DNA of 64,000 bases from Dipodascopsis uninucleata var. uninucleata (Eukaryota; Ascomycota; Lipomycetes; Lipomycetales; Lipomycetaceae). The first letter of the stretch is position 1; every line of letters starts with the position of its first letter. The DNA lies in assembly GCA_030568195.1 (NCBI GenBank), contig JAJLTO010000007.1, positions 620,001 through 684,000 of the forward strand, written 5' to 3'. Made by a program: the position numbers and the translations under genes. This document shows, piece by piece, positions 1 to 11,788 of the stretch. The notes below the pieces were generated by a model that ran no database searches, was not told the DNA's origin, and saw only the letters and a program-made list of their open reading frames with translations.

Positions 1-3000
1 CTGTATTCCTCTTACAATATGGAATGAATTCGGCTATAGCATTCGGGAATGCTCATTGAGCACGCTGGCTGAAGATGCTGACGCCTGCGAGACCGCGCTG
101 TTATGGATTTATCGTGTATGCTAGGATCATTGGATTCTTGCTACATTACTAGAGCAGAAACTACGAAGTTTAGCGAGAAGTCGAGCCTTAGTAATTTCAT
201 GCACAGTTTAAAATTTAGGTGGTCTCGTATTCTGTTTAATGTTTATACAGGAGGCTTGCATCGGCTTATGGCTCCAACTATAAGTGCACTACGACACAAG
301 CCTGATAACCGGTGCAGGATTATCAAACTCTTTAAACATGCAGTCGTAGTATATTGCCATGTTTCTCCTAGAGCTAAGAATCGTACTCTTCCCTGAATTA
401 GTACTTCAAATGCTAGTGCCGATATTACTGGCCTCACTAACAGCGAAATGTCTATCTGGACTCGCCCTGAAGCAGCCACTGCGTCAGAAGATACTTTGAT
501 GATTTCTTCGTCAGCGCTGATGTAGTTGGAAAAAACAATTCCCTACTCTGTTCGCGAGCGCTTGCAGCACAATTAAAGAGCTTTGTTAATCATCTGCCGC
601 TTTGCTAGCGCATTACGTAACATTGTCCACTATATTATACAATTTATAAGCACCGAGAATATATTTCATTTCTGTCTGTATATTCACATAATAAATTGTC
701 ATGTGCTTAACATACACATCCAGAGGCGCCTTTAGATATACAGATGCAAATTAATGGACAATACAGCAACACAGATATATATGCTAAAGGTTTGTCAATA
801 ATTTGTCGAATAATTAAACTAAGAGACTAATAAGTGCGTGCATATATAGATAAATGCAATGTACTTTGTGCGTGTATACGTGTGTGCTTTATAATATTTT
901 ATCTATTTTATAGTTGCTTATACATTGTTTAAACGGATACTTGATATTATGGCTACTGAAAGCTAGAAAATTTGTTAGGACTTAGATTGGGCCGTTGAGA
1001 GAGCTGTCCATCCTACCGAGTGCAACTCACATCGTGTCAATGGAAGGTAATCAGGTTATCCGACCAGTTAGCCGATCAGGCTGTCTATCTGTAGACTACA
1101 GTAAGGACTCAAACGATACCATCTACGAAAATGTGCTCGATAATTCTTTCGAGCTGGAGTCCTGAAGCTAGGTAGTGCTTTATGCAAACTATGATTTGTG
1201 TTTTGTAGAAGCAACGGCAGCTGCCGATATGAATCTTAATTGTTTGATCTTTCTTTACTCTTCCAACACTTGCTATTTGACTTGGTGGTAGACCATAAAA
1301 TATATTACTCCGCAAGAATGATAGCTATTGAATAGACACAAGCTTGTCTTCGATGTATATTTCTATCTCCTGCGGCCTGCGCAGTTGCCATTTTGAAATG
1401 AACGAATGACATGGCTACTACAATGTAGGGTCCCATTAAAGAGCTGGCAATGCGTGGCTCTTCCAATATCTTCGCTGGTATACAATTACTATATATCCCT
1501 ATATCGCCGAGTAAATGTACTGCAAAAGGCTCTGCGTATTGAACGATAAAAGATTACATTATATACCACCACCTTTACAGCACATTCTAAGCAAGCACTT
1601 TTCGGATTAGGTTTTCGGTGCATATGGTAATGGGCTTTCTTTTATACCACAGAATAGCCTTTTAAAAAATATGCTTACTTCAGTACTCTTATGTACATGA
1701 TGTTCCCCGAATATAGAGCACTAGATGCCTGCTGCAACTAGTTACGAACTTGTTAACAGATGGATGGATAGTTTTCAACGGTATATCCCGGCCGGCCGAT
1801 CTTGTCGACTTTACTCAATCGGGCATAAAAAATAAAATATATAACCCCTTTCAGGAAACCTGCCGATCGACGCCCAGACCACCCGCCGACGTCCCTAAAG
1901 GGAAAAAAACACAGAACTTAGTCTTCTGGCAAGACCACGCGAAGCTAGGATATCTTCATGTAACGTCAGGCTAGGTAGATAGATGCCTACCCCGTAGGGC
2001 AATTGTGGTTTGAGAGACGGCGCATGTTCTGGATCTCCCAAATCTCAAGTACTTTTCTCGATCAGGTCATAAGAATCAGGTCATAGGAATTATTCTCAGT
2101 TCATGCAGCCAGCGTGCCATGCATCCGTCGGCATTAATTTATTTTGACTCGTTAGGCGATATCGCAAGTTCTGCAGTTCAAAAAGAACCATTGTTCTGTC
2201 GTATGAGATAACGTAATCTCGTAGAACAGGTTAGCGAAGCGATGCACTCTTTACATTGAGGCAGCAGACATGATCGAGAGACAAGGCTAATGGAGAGGAT
2301 AACTTCGTATTTGGGTTACTGCTGCTTCCTGAATTCGGTCATTAGCTAGTCTGATGCCAGCCTCTAGGCTCGTGCGTATGCGAACGATACTGAAGAAGGA
2401 AAGGATGACACAGCTAGCTAAGTTGTCAATTGAACAAATACAATCTTTGTAAACGGACAAGTGGGAGATGTAAGAGGACAGCTGCTTGGTGTCAGCTACG
2501 CTCTAAAACAAATATTACATAATGCAAACTTTTTTAGTGTCGTATTCAGCAAGGGCGCTAACTTCATGTAGACATTGCAATCGATATTTCTTCCTATTGA
2601 CTATTCTTGTCCCCTAATTTGAGAGACATGCTACTCTAGTTATTGCACTATAATTATCTTCTTGTCTTCAGCAATGGATTATGGAGATGCGGTAGCGCAA
2701 TGACAAAAAGAGGACAGAACGCAAAAGTAAATCCACGACTACAAAAATTATCTCATCTCTCACATCAGAAGAATTGTCCGCAGTGTGTAGGAAAGAATTC
2801 ATCCAGTATAATAGAAAAGAATATCATAGCCATTTTCTTATTTTAGTGCTTTTTGATTGATATTGTCCCAGCGCCGCATGGTCTCGTACCCATTTGTAGC
2901 CATATATCTACATATGCGCGGCAAAGTCATAAACTTTAACCTTGGTGCTGTAATTAATATTTCAGCAATTGATTCGACATTAGAAATAAACAAAGGAAGA

Positions 3001-5273
3001 AGCAATTGAATATATGCTCTTGCGCAGCATGCAAATATATCGGACTAGCAGCTAGATTTAACGTGTACTTATATCCGAATTAATAGGGCGATCTTTACTT
3101 TGTTATTGGCTACTGTTTATTTTAAGAGAAATAGCATGCGCAGATGACATACAAGCTTCCTTCTGGTAAAACACTCCCACTCCAGCACAATCGAGTCTAA
3201 AATATATTTGAGGGCACGGTATTGTAGTTTTAATTAGTAAATGAGCTGCAAAATGGTTTCAAGATAGTTTCTTGCATTGTTAATGCGGCCGGTGTATGGC
3301 ATCCGTTATCGAGCTGGTAAGTCTAGTACTATTTTCCTTGGTCTGGTCTGCGAATACACGCCCATAACTTTAAGGCATATCATTATTTCATCCCGATGTA
3401 AGTTTTTTTTCGAAGATCGGGAGTTAACTTACAGCATCTCTTCCAATTTAGCTTTTGTAGCTCTTTTCTTCTTTAAATTAGAATTTTAATGTATTCGACA
3501 TGGATGATTAATGTATTAGATAATTGTACGCTGTCTTCGTACCTATACCAATATGTTTTTTCTTCGTCTACCAATTTGCAGTCTTTAGTGTTCCACAAAC
3601 GAAAATGATCCTCACGAGAACTCAAAAATCTTCGTCCTATTGCATACAATTTACCTTTCATGCATTTCCTATTATTGGCGTACACATATAAAGTAATGAG
3701 TACTATATTGGCGTATTCTGCGCTATGCTGTGAAAGCAATATATTAATACACGCTGAAGAGATCTTACAGAATCTCTTCATTTACTCCCTGATCAGCAGG
3801 ACCGTCTGATTTTCTTGTTCCTGTTCTGCTGACCCTGTAGTATGCCATTTGCAAGGGGGGCATGCTTACAGATGTAGCAATAAAAAAAAACGGCCGCTTC
3901 TTTGTATTCTCATGGTAAAAAACAGAAAATAGAGGAGTTAACAACAGGATATATTTGAGAGTGCAATGTACACGCAAAAAAAACATCCTGTACACCTATC
4001 CCAATCTACATCAAAGATACAACAACAACAGACAAAATAGATTACTGTATATACACAAATATAGCATGAAGTACTCGAAAAAGCAATGAGAACATTTAAG
4101 AATCAATTAGAGTTTCTTAAAGATAAAAGCTAAAATAATACCAAGAATAAAACTCAAAGTGTTTACAGTTTGACTTTGTCATATCATTGCTTTTCCTAAT
4201 TCATGATTTTGAATTCACTTTGCTTTTTCCCACTACACGTCCCACGGGTCTACTAACTCTGTCGTACGCTTTGTATTCATGGTTCCGCGCACAAAGTCGT
4301 CTCGGCTCTGGCGCCTCTGATTTCTATGCTCTCAGTCTTCCACTTTCTTTTCGCATACATATATCCCTCTTCTTGGCCCCTCTTTTTTCTCTCCTACCTT
4401 ATTAGTTTGTTACTCTTCTATATATGTCGAAAAATAGTCCTTTTCTTTTGATACTTTGCAAACAGACTTGTTATGTCCATAGCGCTTACTGCGTACGTTA
4501 CTATATCTGATTTCTTACTGTGATTAATTGCGCAATACACAGTACGGACATACAATAGCGACCGAACGCAAGTCTCGATATTTCTAGAGCTCTAACGGCT
4601 TCGACTCCTATAATATTCTCGCGGCTTTCTGATCTGCAGGAGTAACTGACTTTTGAAGGGCGTGAAGCTGCTCTGATATAATTAGTGATCATACAAGTTC
4701 TTTTATTCTTTTGTTGATACTTAAAAGTATAGCAACAATCTACACGTTTATTGCTACTATTGCTAGTCTATCTTTGTTCAGAATTAAAGTCAGCAGAGAT
4801 TACACATCCTCTCATCGGCTCTAGAAGGAGTAATTTATTATATCAACAATCAATAACAGGCGTATAATATATGTGTGCACACTGTATATTATATATTGCC
4901 ATTAACTAACTCTATTATATTCAGCATATATATATACACAAATATAAATATAAATATATATGCAAGGCAATTCATTTTTGTCACCAATATCATATTGATA
5001 AACTTAGTTTTTAGTCTTGCTATTTCGTTGCTCTAAAGCGAATTGGTGGATCATATTCTCGCAGAAGAAGGGCGATAGTTGATATTTACTTATTCTCATA
5101 TATATTCTCTATATATTCAGATAGATATCCTGCTTAAATATCTATACTCTCTTATATCTGATCATTAGTCCTGAAATATATATATATATATATATATATA
5201 AATTTATAAACTTACATATTTTTATATATATACATTCACATATATTTTATTTATACATAGGACTATATATAAT
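1..5273. other. Intergenic stretch, no gene seen
   Basis: No open frame here looks like a real protein. The longest (about 100 codons on the minus strand near 3470-3780) has no family resemblance that I can name. Base composition is AT-rich and becomes extreme from about 4840 to 5270, where TA-rich tracts lead into the CENP-B-like gene; that end probably holds its promoter and 5' UTR. No tRNA-like box pair, terminal repeat or transposase motif was noticed. Confidence 0.5.
5176..5200. repeat. AT dinucleotide microsatellite
   Basis: An uninterrupted AT run of about 25 bases sits roughly 75 bases before the start codon of the CENP-B-like gene, inside a wider TA-rich stretch. Its place suggests a core promoter or nucleosome-depleted region, but that is inference. 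Confidence 0.85.
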
Positions 5274-6884
5274 ATGGAAGAATCATTGTCTCCTCTCACG
5301 CTGCCACATTCTTCAAATTTTGTGGCGGCTGACTTGGTACGATCGCTGTCTGTGTCTTCAGCATCGTCAGCATCTTCAAATACTATTCGCAATATAGGAT
5401 CACTGTCTCCAGGTAACAGTACATCCTTTTTTGTACCAAGGACATCTACCGCTGATTCTGACGACTTGCCATCGTCACCAACCACATTGGTGTACTCCTC
5501 ATCACCACTAAGTTCACCTTCACGGCCACGACAGGCGGGCAGGTCACTCTCACTTTCGGATACGTCGTCTAATTTTTCGTCAATTTCGTCAGCTTCTAGT
5601 AACTCTTCTAGTAACTCAGTAATTCCTACGAATCACGCAATGACTACACAATCACGACCGTCGCGAAGGCGGATGCTTACCGAAGCTGAGAAGCATCAGA
5701 TATGGAAGCATGCTCGTGAGCACCCCAAGGATTCCCAGAAAAAGATTGGAAAAGTTTTTGGCGTTGAGCGATCGACAGTATCAAAGATATGTAAGGCCAT
5801 CAACAAGGATATGGAAGCACGGGCTGCTGCCGCTGCTGCCTCTGCTGCTGGAAATGCTTCATCGATTGTGAAGTCACTGCCAGTCATCGATCAAGTGCCA
5901 CCACCACCTGCTCCAGGAAAGTATCATGATCTGGAATGTCTTCTTGCCCAGTGGGTCTCCGAGCGGAGGCGATGCGTGACTGATGATGAGCTCCGTGAAC
6001 GTGCTCTGTCAATAGCCGCCGATCTGACAAGAGAAGCTGGATCTGCTGGATCAACACTCCAAAACTTCAAGGCTAGTGCAACTTGGGTTGAGAAATTCAA
6101 GCAACGTCACCGTAATAGTTTTGTGGGAGGTTACATTACTAGGTCTCACGGAGGTATGAATGGTATGATTGCTACAAGATCGCGAACTAGAACTCAGCAG
6201 TTCAATAACTTGACTCCAACTGCTTCTGGTAATATCAACCAGAATATTCCTATTAACGGGCATATTGATACCAATGACATGATGAAATCATTCATTCCTC
6301 CAATGACCATGTCAGAGCCAGTACCAATAACGGGACAGTCTGGTAGAGACTGGCAGTATTTTAATAGAAATGATGATGACGAGGTCTTTGATAATATGGA
6401 GAAGAGATCAGAAGAATTCCAACAGATGGATTTGTTCCAATTTGATGGAATAGACACAGCTACCTCTGTTTTGGATGAGTCACCAGCATACTACACTCAT
6501 ATGGCTGCCATGTCTGCCGATATTGGCATGCAGTCTAATATTGATCAGTTCACGCCTATTACCTCATATTCAAGCTCTTCTGTGTCATCGTCTGGTCTAT
6601 CGTCAATATCACCGCTATCATCGCCTGAACTTTTAACGCCCGTGTCAGATTCATTTCCCCTCAATAATGGATACCAACTTCATGAGTTGAGCTGTATGGT
6701 AGGAGGTGCATGCAATTGTTATGGAGGTATGACAATGTACACTGCAGAAACCATGCCTCAGCTGCTAGAGCAACCAACGGATTTTTCTCACAATCCAGCT
6801 GGATCAGATATGCTTCGTCCTTTTAGTGAAGTCCAGGCGTTCATTGGTCTCAATGACGGCGACTTGTTTAAGGAACAGGCTTAG
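5274..6884 (+). CDS. CENP-B-type helix-turn-helix DNA-binding protein without transposase domain
   Basis: Single-exon gene for 536 residues. Residues 1-130 are very Ser-rich and probably disordered. Residues about 133-178 form a CENP-B N-terminal (psq-like) helix-turn-helix, with a LTEAEKHQIWKHAREHP helix and a VERSTVSKICKAI recognition helix. After an Ala-rich linker and a proline run, residues about 217-283 match the second CENP-B-type helix-turn-helix (a DLECLLAQWVSERR start and a TWVEKFKQRH end). The remaining 250 residues are low-complexity with no DDE endonuclease domain, unlike S. pombe Abp1/Cbh1 or pogo transposases. The family is known to bind DNA at centromeres, replication origins or promoters. 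The role here is inferred to be nuclear DNA binding or transcription control; the target is unknown. Confidence 0.85.
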   Translation: MEESLSPLTLPHSSNFVAADLVRSLSVSSASSASSNTIRNIGSLSPGNSTSFFVPRTSTADSDDLPSSPTTLVYSSSPLSSPSRPRQAGRSLSLSDTSSNFSSISSASSNSSSNSVIPTNHAMTTQSRPSRRRMLTEAEKHQIWKHAREHPKDSQKKIGKVFGVERSTVSKICKAINKDMEARAAAAAASAAGNASSIVKSLPVIDQVPPPPAPGKYHDLECLLAQWVSERRRCVTDDELRERALSIAADLTREAGSAGSTLQNFKASATWVEKFKQRHRNSFVGGYITRSHGGMNGMIATRSRTRTQQFNNLTPTASGNINQNIPINGHIDTNDMMKSFIPPMTMSEPVPITGQSGRDWQYFNRNDDDEVFDNMEKRSEEFQQMDLFQFDGIDTATSVLDESPAYYTHMAAMSADIGMQSNIDQFTPITSYSSSSVSSSGLSSISPLSSPELLTPVSDSFPLNNGYQLHELSCMVGGACNCYGGMTMYTAETMPQLLEQPTDFSHNPAGSDMLRPFSEVQAFIGLNDGDLFKEQA

Positions 6885-7455
6885 ACTAGTATAATAGTTA
6901 TTCTTTGACTATTGTGTTATAAGATTACTTATATTTTAAACTTGGTTTTGCGGACTGTTAAGATATGATTTTGTTTGTTTGTGCTATAAGACTGGACAAT
7001 AATTACCTCAATTCTACTCTCCTACTTTTCTATTTTATTTTATTTACAAGGCTCTATGGTCGGCTACTATTTATTATTATTTGGCGGGGCTATATATATC
7101 GACTCTGTATTTAAAGATGTACTCTTATAGGTTAAGACTAATATGGTTTATGTGCGCTTTTATGTTCTATTTTCGTTTGTGTTTACACATCCTTTCATAT
7201 CAAACTTTCACATTGCGTTCGGTCAAGGTGGTGCTGGAGTATTTCATGTTATTTACAATGCTTTGTTTTTTTTTTTAAATTGGTTGGATTGATTTTGTAA
7301 GATACTACTATATGATGAAATAGTTATGAGGTCGGTCTCTTAAATTTTCCTTTCTTTATGTCATGATATTTTATGAAATTTCTATCGTAAATTGATATAC
7401 AAACAGACACATTTTATATGATCACAGTTCAAGCAGACACTCTAGTTAGAAACCT
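6885..7455. other. Convergent 3' intergenic region
   Basis: This AT-rich region of about 570 bases separates two genes that point at each other. It should hold both 3' UTRs and poly(A) sites; T-rich runs and a T stretch near 7265 fit this. No coding signal was seen. Confidence 0.5.
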
Positions 7456-8190
7456 TCAAAGCCCATAGCTTTCATAATCAAGCTCGGAGAGAGAATTAAG
7501 TAGTTCTCCGTTAGGTCCAAGAATATCATCGACCTTATCGCGGAAGACATTGAGAACGTTTGGGTCAGGGACCCAAATAACGTTACATCCTGCTGCACGA
7601 GCACCTTCGACGCCTGGAATTCCATCCTCGAAAACTAGCACCTCATGAGGTTCAATCTCATCGAGACCATTTGCCTTTCGCTTGTCATTAATTGTTTTCA
7701 GTGCAATCTGCCAGATATCTGGGCATGGCTTTCCACGTCCTGGAGGGATTCGCGAATCATCTCCTTTGACAATGTGCTCCTCTGGGAACTTGCTGAACAT
7801 AACATCTGTGAGATGCTTAGTCTTCAGAATATAAGTACCGGTTTGAGATGAAGTTGCCATAGCAAAGGGGATATTCTTCTCAACCAGTCGATCGAGCAAC
7901 TCAACTGAACCAGGCATTGGTCTAGTCTCACACCAGAGGTCTGTTTGCCTCGCAGTAGTGATCTTATAAAATTCCTCAGGTGTATAATCTAACTGTGCCC
8001 ATTCAAGCAATTTTTGAGCTGCAGCTGTTCCAGGACGACCCTGCAGGTCTGCTTTGACTTCCCATGGCATAGGCGGTCTTCCATTCTCTTTAAGCAATCC
8101 ATTGATCACCTTAGTATAAATTTCCTCAGAGGAAATTAGAAGGCCATCCATGTCGAAGAGACAAGCGCGAATTTGCTTTGTTATAGTCAT
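7456..8190 (-). CDS. HAD-superfamily hydrolase, pseudouridine-5'-phosphatase/GPP-like
   Basis: Single-exon gene for 244 residues, the usual size of the family. HAD motif I is FDMDGLL at residues 12-18, with Asp13 as predicted nucleophile and Asp15 as general acid. Motif II is the ATSS segment near residue 117. The Lys of motif III lies in GKPCPD, and motif IV is VFEDGIPG. The insertion between motif I and II is the helical cap of subfamily I. Relatives include human HDHD1 (pseudouridine-5'-phosphatase), yeast Gpp1/Dog2 and uncharacterised S. pombe hydrolases. The expected reaction is Mg-dependent removal of phosphate from a small sugar or nucleoside phosphate in the cytosol. The substrate cannot be told from sequence. 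The start is the first in-frame ATG and places motif I at the usual distance. Confidence 0.88.
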   Translation of the reverse strand: MTITKQIRACLFDMDGLLISSEEIYTKVINGLLKENGRPPMPWEVKADLQGRPGTAAAQKLLEWAQLDYTPEEFYKITTARQTDLWCETRPMPGSVELLDRLVEKNIPFAMATSSQTGTYILKTKHLTDVMFSKFPEEHIVKGDDSRIPPGRGKPCPDIWQIALKTINDKRKANGLDEIEPHEVLVFEDGIPGVEGARAAGCNVIWVPDPNVLNVFRDKVDDILGPNGELLNSLSELDYESYGL

Positions 8191-11100
8191 TTTGTCTTAT
8201 TTAATACTATTCTATTCAACGCTGAAATATACTGATACTTGGTCTAGAAGTAGTGAAAGAGCGAACGTCTGCTAAAAGTGCAACAGTGCAACAGTATCTC
8301 GTCTATTCTATCTATTATACTATGCGCTGTTCTTCAAAGAACAACTTGTCCTCACTTAAAAAAGTAGTATAGCCGTCTCTTTCAAGATGACTCTAACCGC
8401 TCTCCGATCATGTGACACAACAGGAATGACTCACATTAAACCCTAATACACTACGCTCGAATATGAGGGCAGGGGTATAATAGGAAAGGGTTAAGCGGCC
8501 TGGGAAAGACAACCTAAATTTTGCCCTGCAGTAATAGTGGAGCTGAACTTACCTAAACAGGATCTACAGGTACCAAATGTGAGCATGCATGAAAGTTTAA
8601 CAGGAGTCTCCACTAACAGGAGCCTCTACAGCAGGTCTTATTTTAGATGTCTTCATTACCTTTTAGGACAATCGCATTCCTAAGTAGTACATTTGACAAG
8701 CAGAAACGTGTATCCATGATATTCAACTCCTAACTCTTAAGTAAGGCTTCCCTCTCTGGCGCACACAAAATTACCTCATAGGATGAGAACTTCAGTTCAA
8801 TAGTTCCAAATATTCAGTTGTCGCCGAAAATAGTCTGATTTCGACTCGACTTGGAGATTGATGTCTGCTACTGATCACTGGTATATCTGTAAAAACCTGA
8901 AAGTCTTCTTTCCTCCTCATCGAATCAAGAGCTGCGGGCACACGCTAAATGACAAAATTCACACTAAATCTGCACGACATCTGGATAGGGGTATCTGCTG
9001 CTTTGATGTCGTCATCGCTGATGTGTGTGTAGAAGAATTGTCTCCTAGATATGTATAATGCTTACCTCTGCAATGCACTGGACAAGTGAAGCTACATGAG
9101 CAGGTGTCTAAAGGTTAGTCTAATGCTTATCAGAGCGATTTAGCTTGAACGTTTTAAAAGATATACATATCTCCGCCGATTATTCTTTTAATAGATCCAC
9201 TCGTCCAGAGCATGTCTCCCCTCTTCCATGGATGTTGCAGGTGATCAATTCACACGATTAGTGCCATGGGATACGGATACAAATTATCATCTTTTCGAGC
9301 AGTATAGTCTTCATAAGCGCTGGCCGTCTCAGAATCTGTATCTGTCACGGCAGCCTCAAAGCAGCAAAGCACGCATTTCTATATGCCGAGCCTTCGCATC
9401 GAACGTTTGTATAGCTACCCGTAGCGTGAAATAGCCTATGAAGCCATTGGATACTATTTGAGATCAGTATTTTGGGATATCATCATCCCTTAAGCAAGTT
9501 AGTTGCATGGCTAACGTTTACAATAGGCTAAGCGCTTAATTTTAGTTTCTGCTCTATTTTATGCCCTGAAGCCCAGATATGATATTGAGCAGAAAAACAT
9601 GCCTGACATAAAAGGCGCAACATTAACAAACGCCCTGTACCAGTGCTGATACGAGAGATCAGCGTCTACCGATTGCGCTCAAGACAGCTACGGCTCAAGT
9701 CCTCTACGCAGATATAACCAAAGCCGCCAAGCAGCCCGCCCCATGTCGTGCGGCTATCGCTCTGAGATATCGGTATTTTGCATGTCGCGCGCTGCGCTTG
9801 GCCGTACGCGAATGACGATGATGGTAGAGCTGGCGGCGAGAGCTCAGATGAAGGGTGGCTTTGTAGTTATGGAAGAGGAGAGATCAGATGACGATGTCAA
9901 CGATTTAGTCACTCGTTCTTTATTTTCTCTGTGGTCTCGGCGTAGGCCACCTGATTTAGATTCTAGTGCGTGATCAGCCGCTACCTAGGTATAGAGTTAG
10001 TATCGGACGGCAGAACCCAAATAAACATCTGGATTCTATGGTAGAGCATGCAGCAAGAAGAAATTCCGTTATGTCATTATATGCTCTTGCAGGACGTCTG
10101 CTTATAGATAGATACACAAGAATTAACTACCCCTCTCAGAGCGCTAGCTAACCCTAAATTAGAGACAAGTCGAACTTATGGCATACTTTAGCTTTTCAGT
10201 TTTGTACGAAGTGAGCAGCTAGTTAGGTTAGCCCTTTTGACTTTTGAGACTATTTAATATCTACAGCACATTTATTTTTTGTAGACTTCTATGTCGAGCG
10301 TTATTAGCGTTAAGTTTAATCTTAGTATTATATATCTGGTTTAGAATATGGGATGGCATACTGAAAAAAAAAGCTTAGTACGGTGTTTTTGAAAATCAGT
10401 ATCGAGTCTCGGTAGAAGTTCAGTGTAAATGCTCCATAGACTTTTGTCGTAGAGTAGAAGGCAAGAAGTGCCGAACTACACGGGCCACATATCTGTCGGA
10501 CCTCTCGGTACCATACAATACTAAAAAGTTTATGACATGGCGGTGCACTTGCTTGCCACGCAGCCTGGCTCTTGTGCTGTGTCGTCATGGTTGTACACCT
10601 GGTGTCGACAAGCACTCGGCACCAATTTTGCAGTGCTGCGTCGTCTAAAGACAACTACTCTGCGTTCTCTTCTGCATAGGCGTAGCTGGCACCAATATCT
10701 GCTGTTACAAAGAGCAATTCACTAAATGGCAGAGATGTACTTTCTACTGCCAAAGAGAAAATTGAGTCTTATATCGCATCCCTAATCGGCCAGTGTACGT
10801 TACACAAATGCAATGGCGAATGCTGCGGTGCTCTTCTATTGCCGTGGCACTGGCAACTAGAAGGCTGCTAATCATGTCTAACTAATATGTCTAATAAGAG
10901 AAAGTCTGAAGAAAGTTTTAGCATCTGACTTTGTATTCTTGGAAACTATGAGAAGTCTTTATTTATAATTCATACCATAGCTGAAAGTTTATGATCTGGC
11001 GCAAGTAACCTTCGAGCCCTATCTATGGTACAAGATCTGCTTATACAAATTGCTACATGAACATGTAACTCTCGCTATCTTCCGTTTAGACTATTCATCG

Positions 11101-11788
11101 GCTCTTATAGCTTACGCTCATCGACATTGGTCAAAGTAAAAAACGGCTATCTCGTATTCTAATACTTACCAAAGTATAAACATGGCTTGTGAGTCTTTAA
11201 CCGCTTAAATTGTATAAAAAAAATACACGGTTTTACTTAGTTCATAGCGCTCACAATGAAGCAACTATTCGACCATTTCTAGCGCGCACAGCACTAAGAT
11301 GAAATTTCAAAGACGAATTGCGTAGATATCCAATTCTGTACTTTATAACACTAGGTCCTTTGTGTAGTCTAGAGCTCACGATACTGCATTTGATACTAAG
11401 CGTCTTTTTGGCATGCATCACCCTGTGTCTACTCTTGATTACTAGCAAGTACACCTTACTAAGTATAGTCTAAAAAGAGCTTGTTGCGTTCTAGAACCGT
11501 AGCTAAGATTAGCATAGTGAATTTCTTACTGCGAGAGCTGCCTAAGGACAATCTAATAATAATCTCTTTACACTTACAAGGTATATACTTGTTTAGTTGA
11601 ATATACGTATGCAATTGATTGGACCCAAAAATATTCTAATTCGAGAGACAATTTGACATAATAAGAACTAATATTGTCATGATCTTGTAAACGATACGTT
11701 ATATTAAGTAAACAAGTTAACAGGCTTTTATTAGATATAATGAATTTTAACAGTGACATTCAACTGAGTAATCTATCAAGCTAGACGC
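8191..11788. other. Intergenic stretch of 3.6 kb, no gene recognised
   Basis: Composition is mixed. The first 200 bases should be the promoter of the HAD gene. A patch from about 9650 to 9975 is richer in G+C than its surroundings and contains a 76-codon open frame (9743-9973, +) ending in an Arg-rich tail. I recognise no family in it. The rest has only short frames and no tRNA or transposon signal. Confidence 0.45.

Noticed and set aside
3473-3995. Two overlapping minus-strand frames of 102 and 76 codons that could be a broken gene
   Set aside because: Neither resembles a family, and composition matches the surrounding non-coding DNA.
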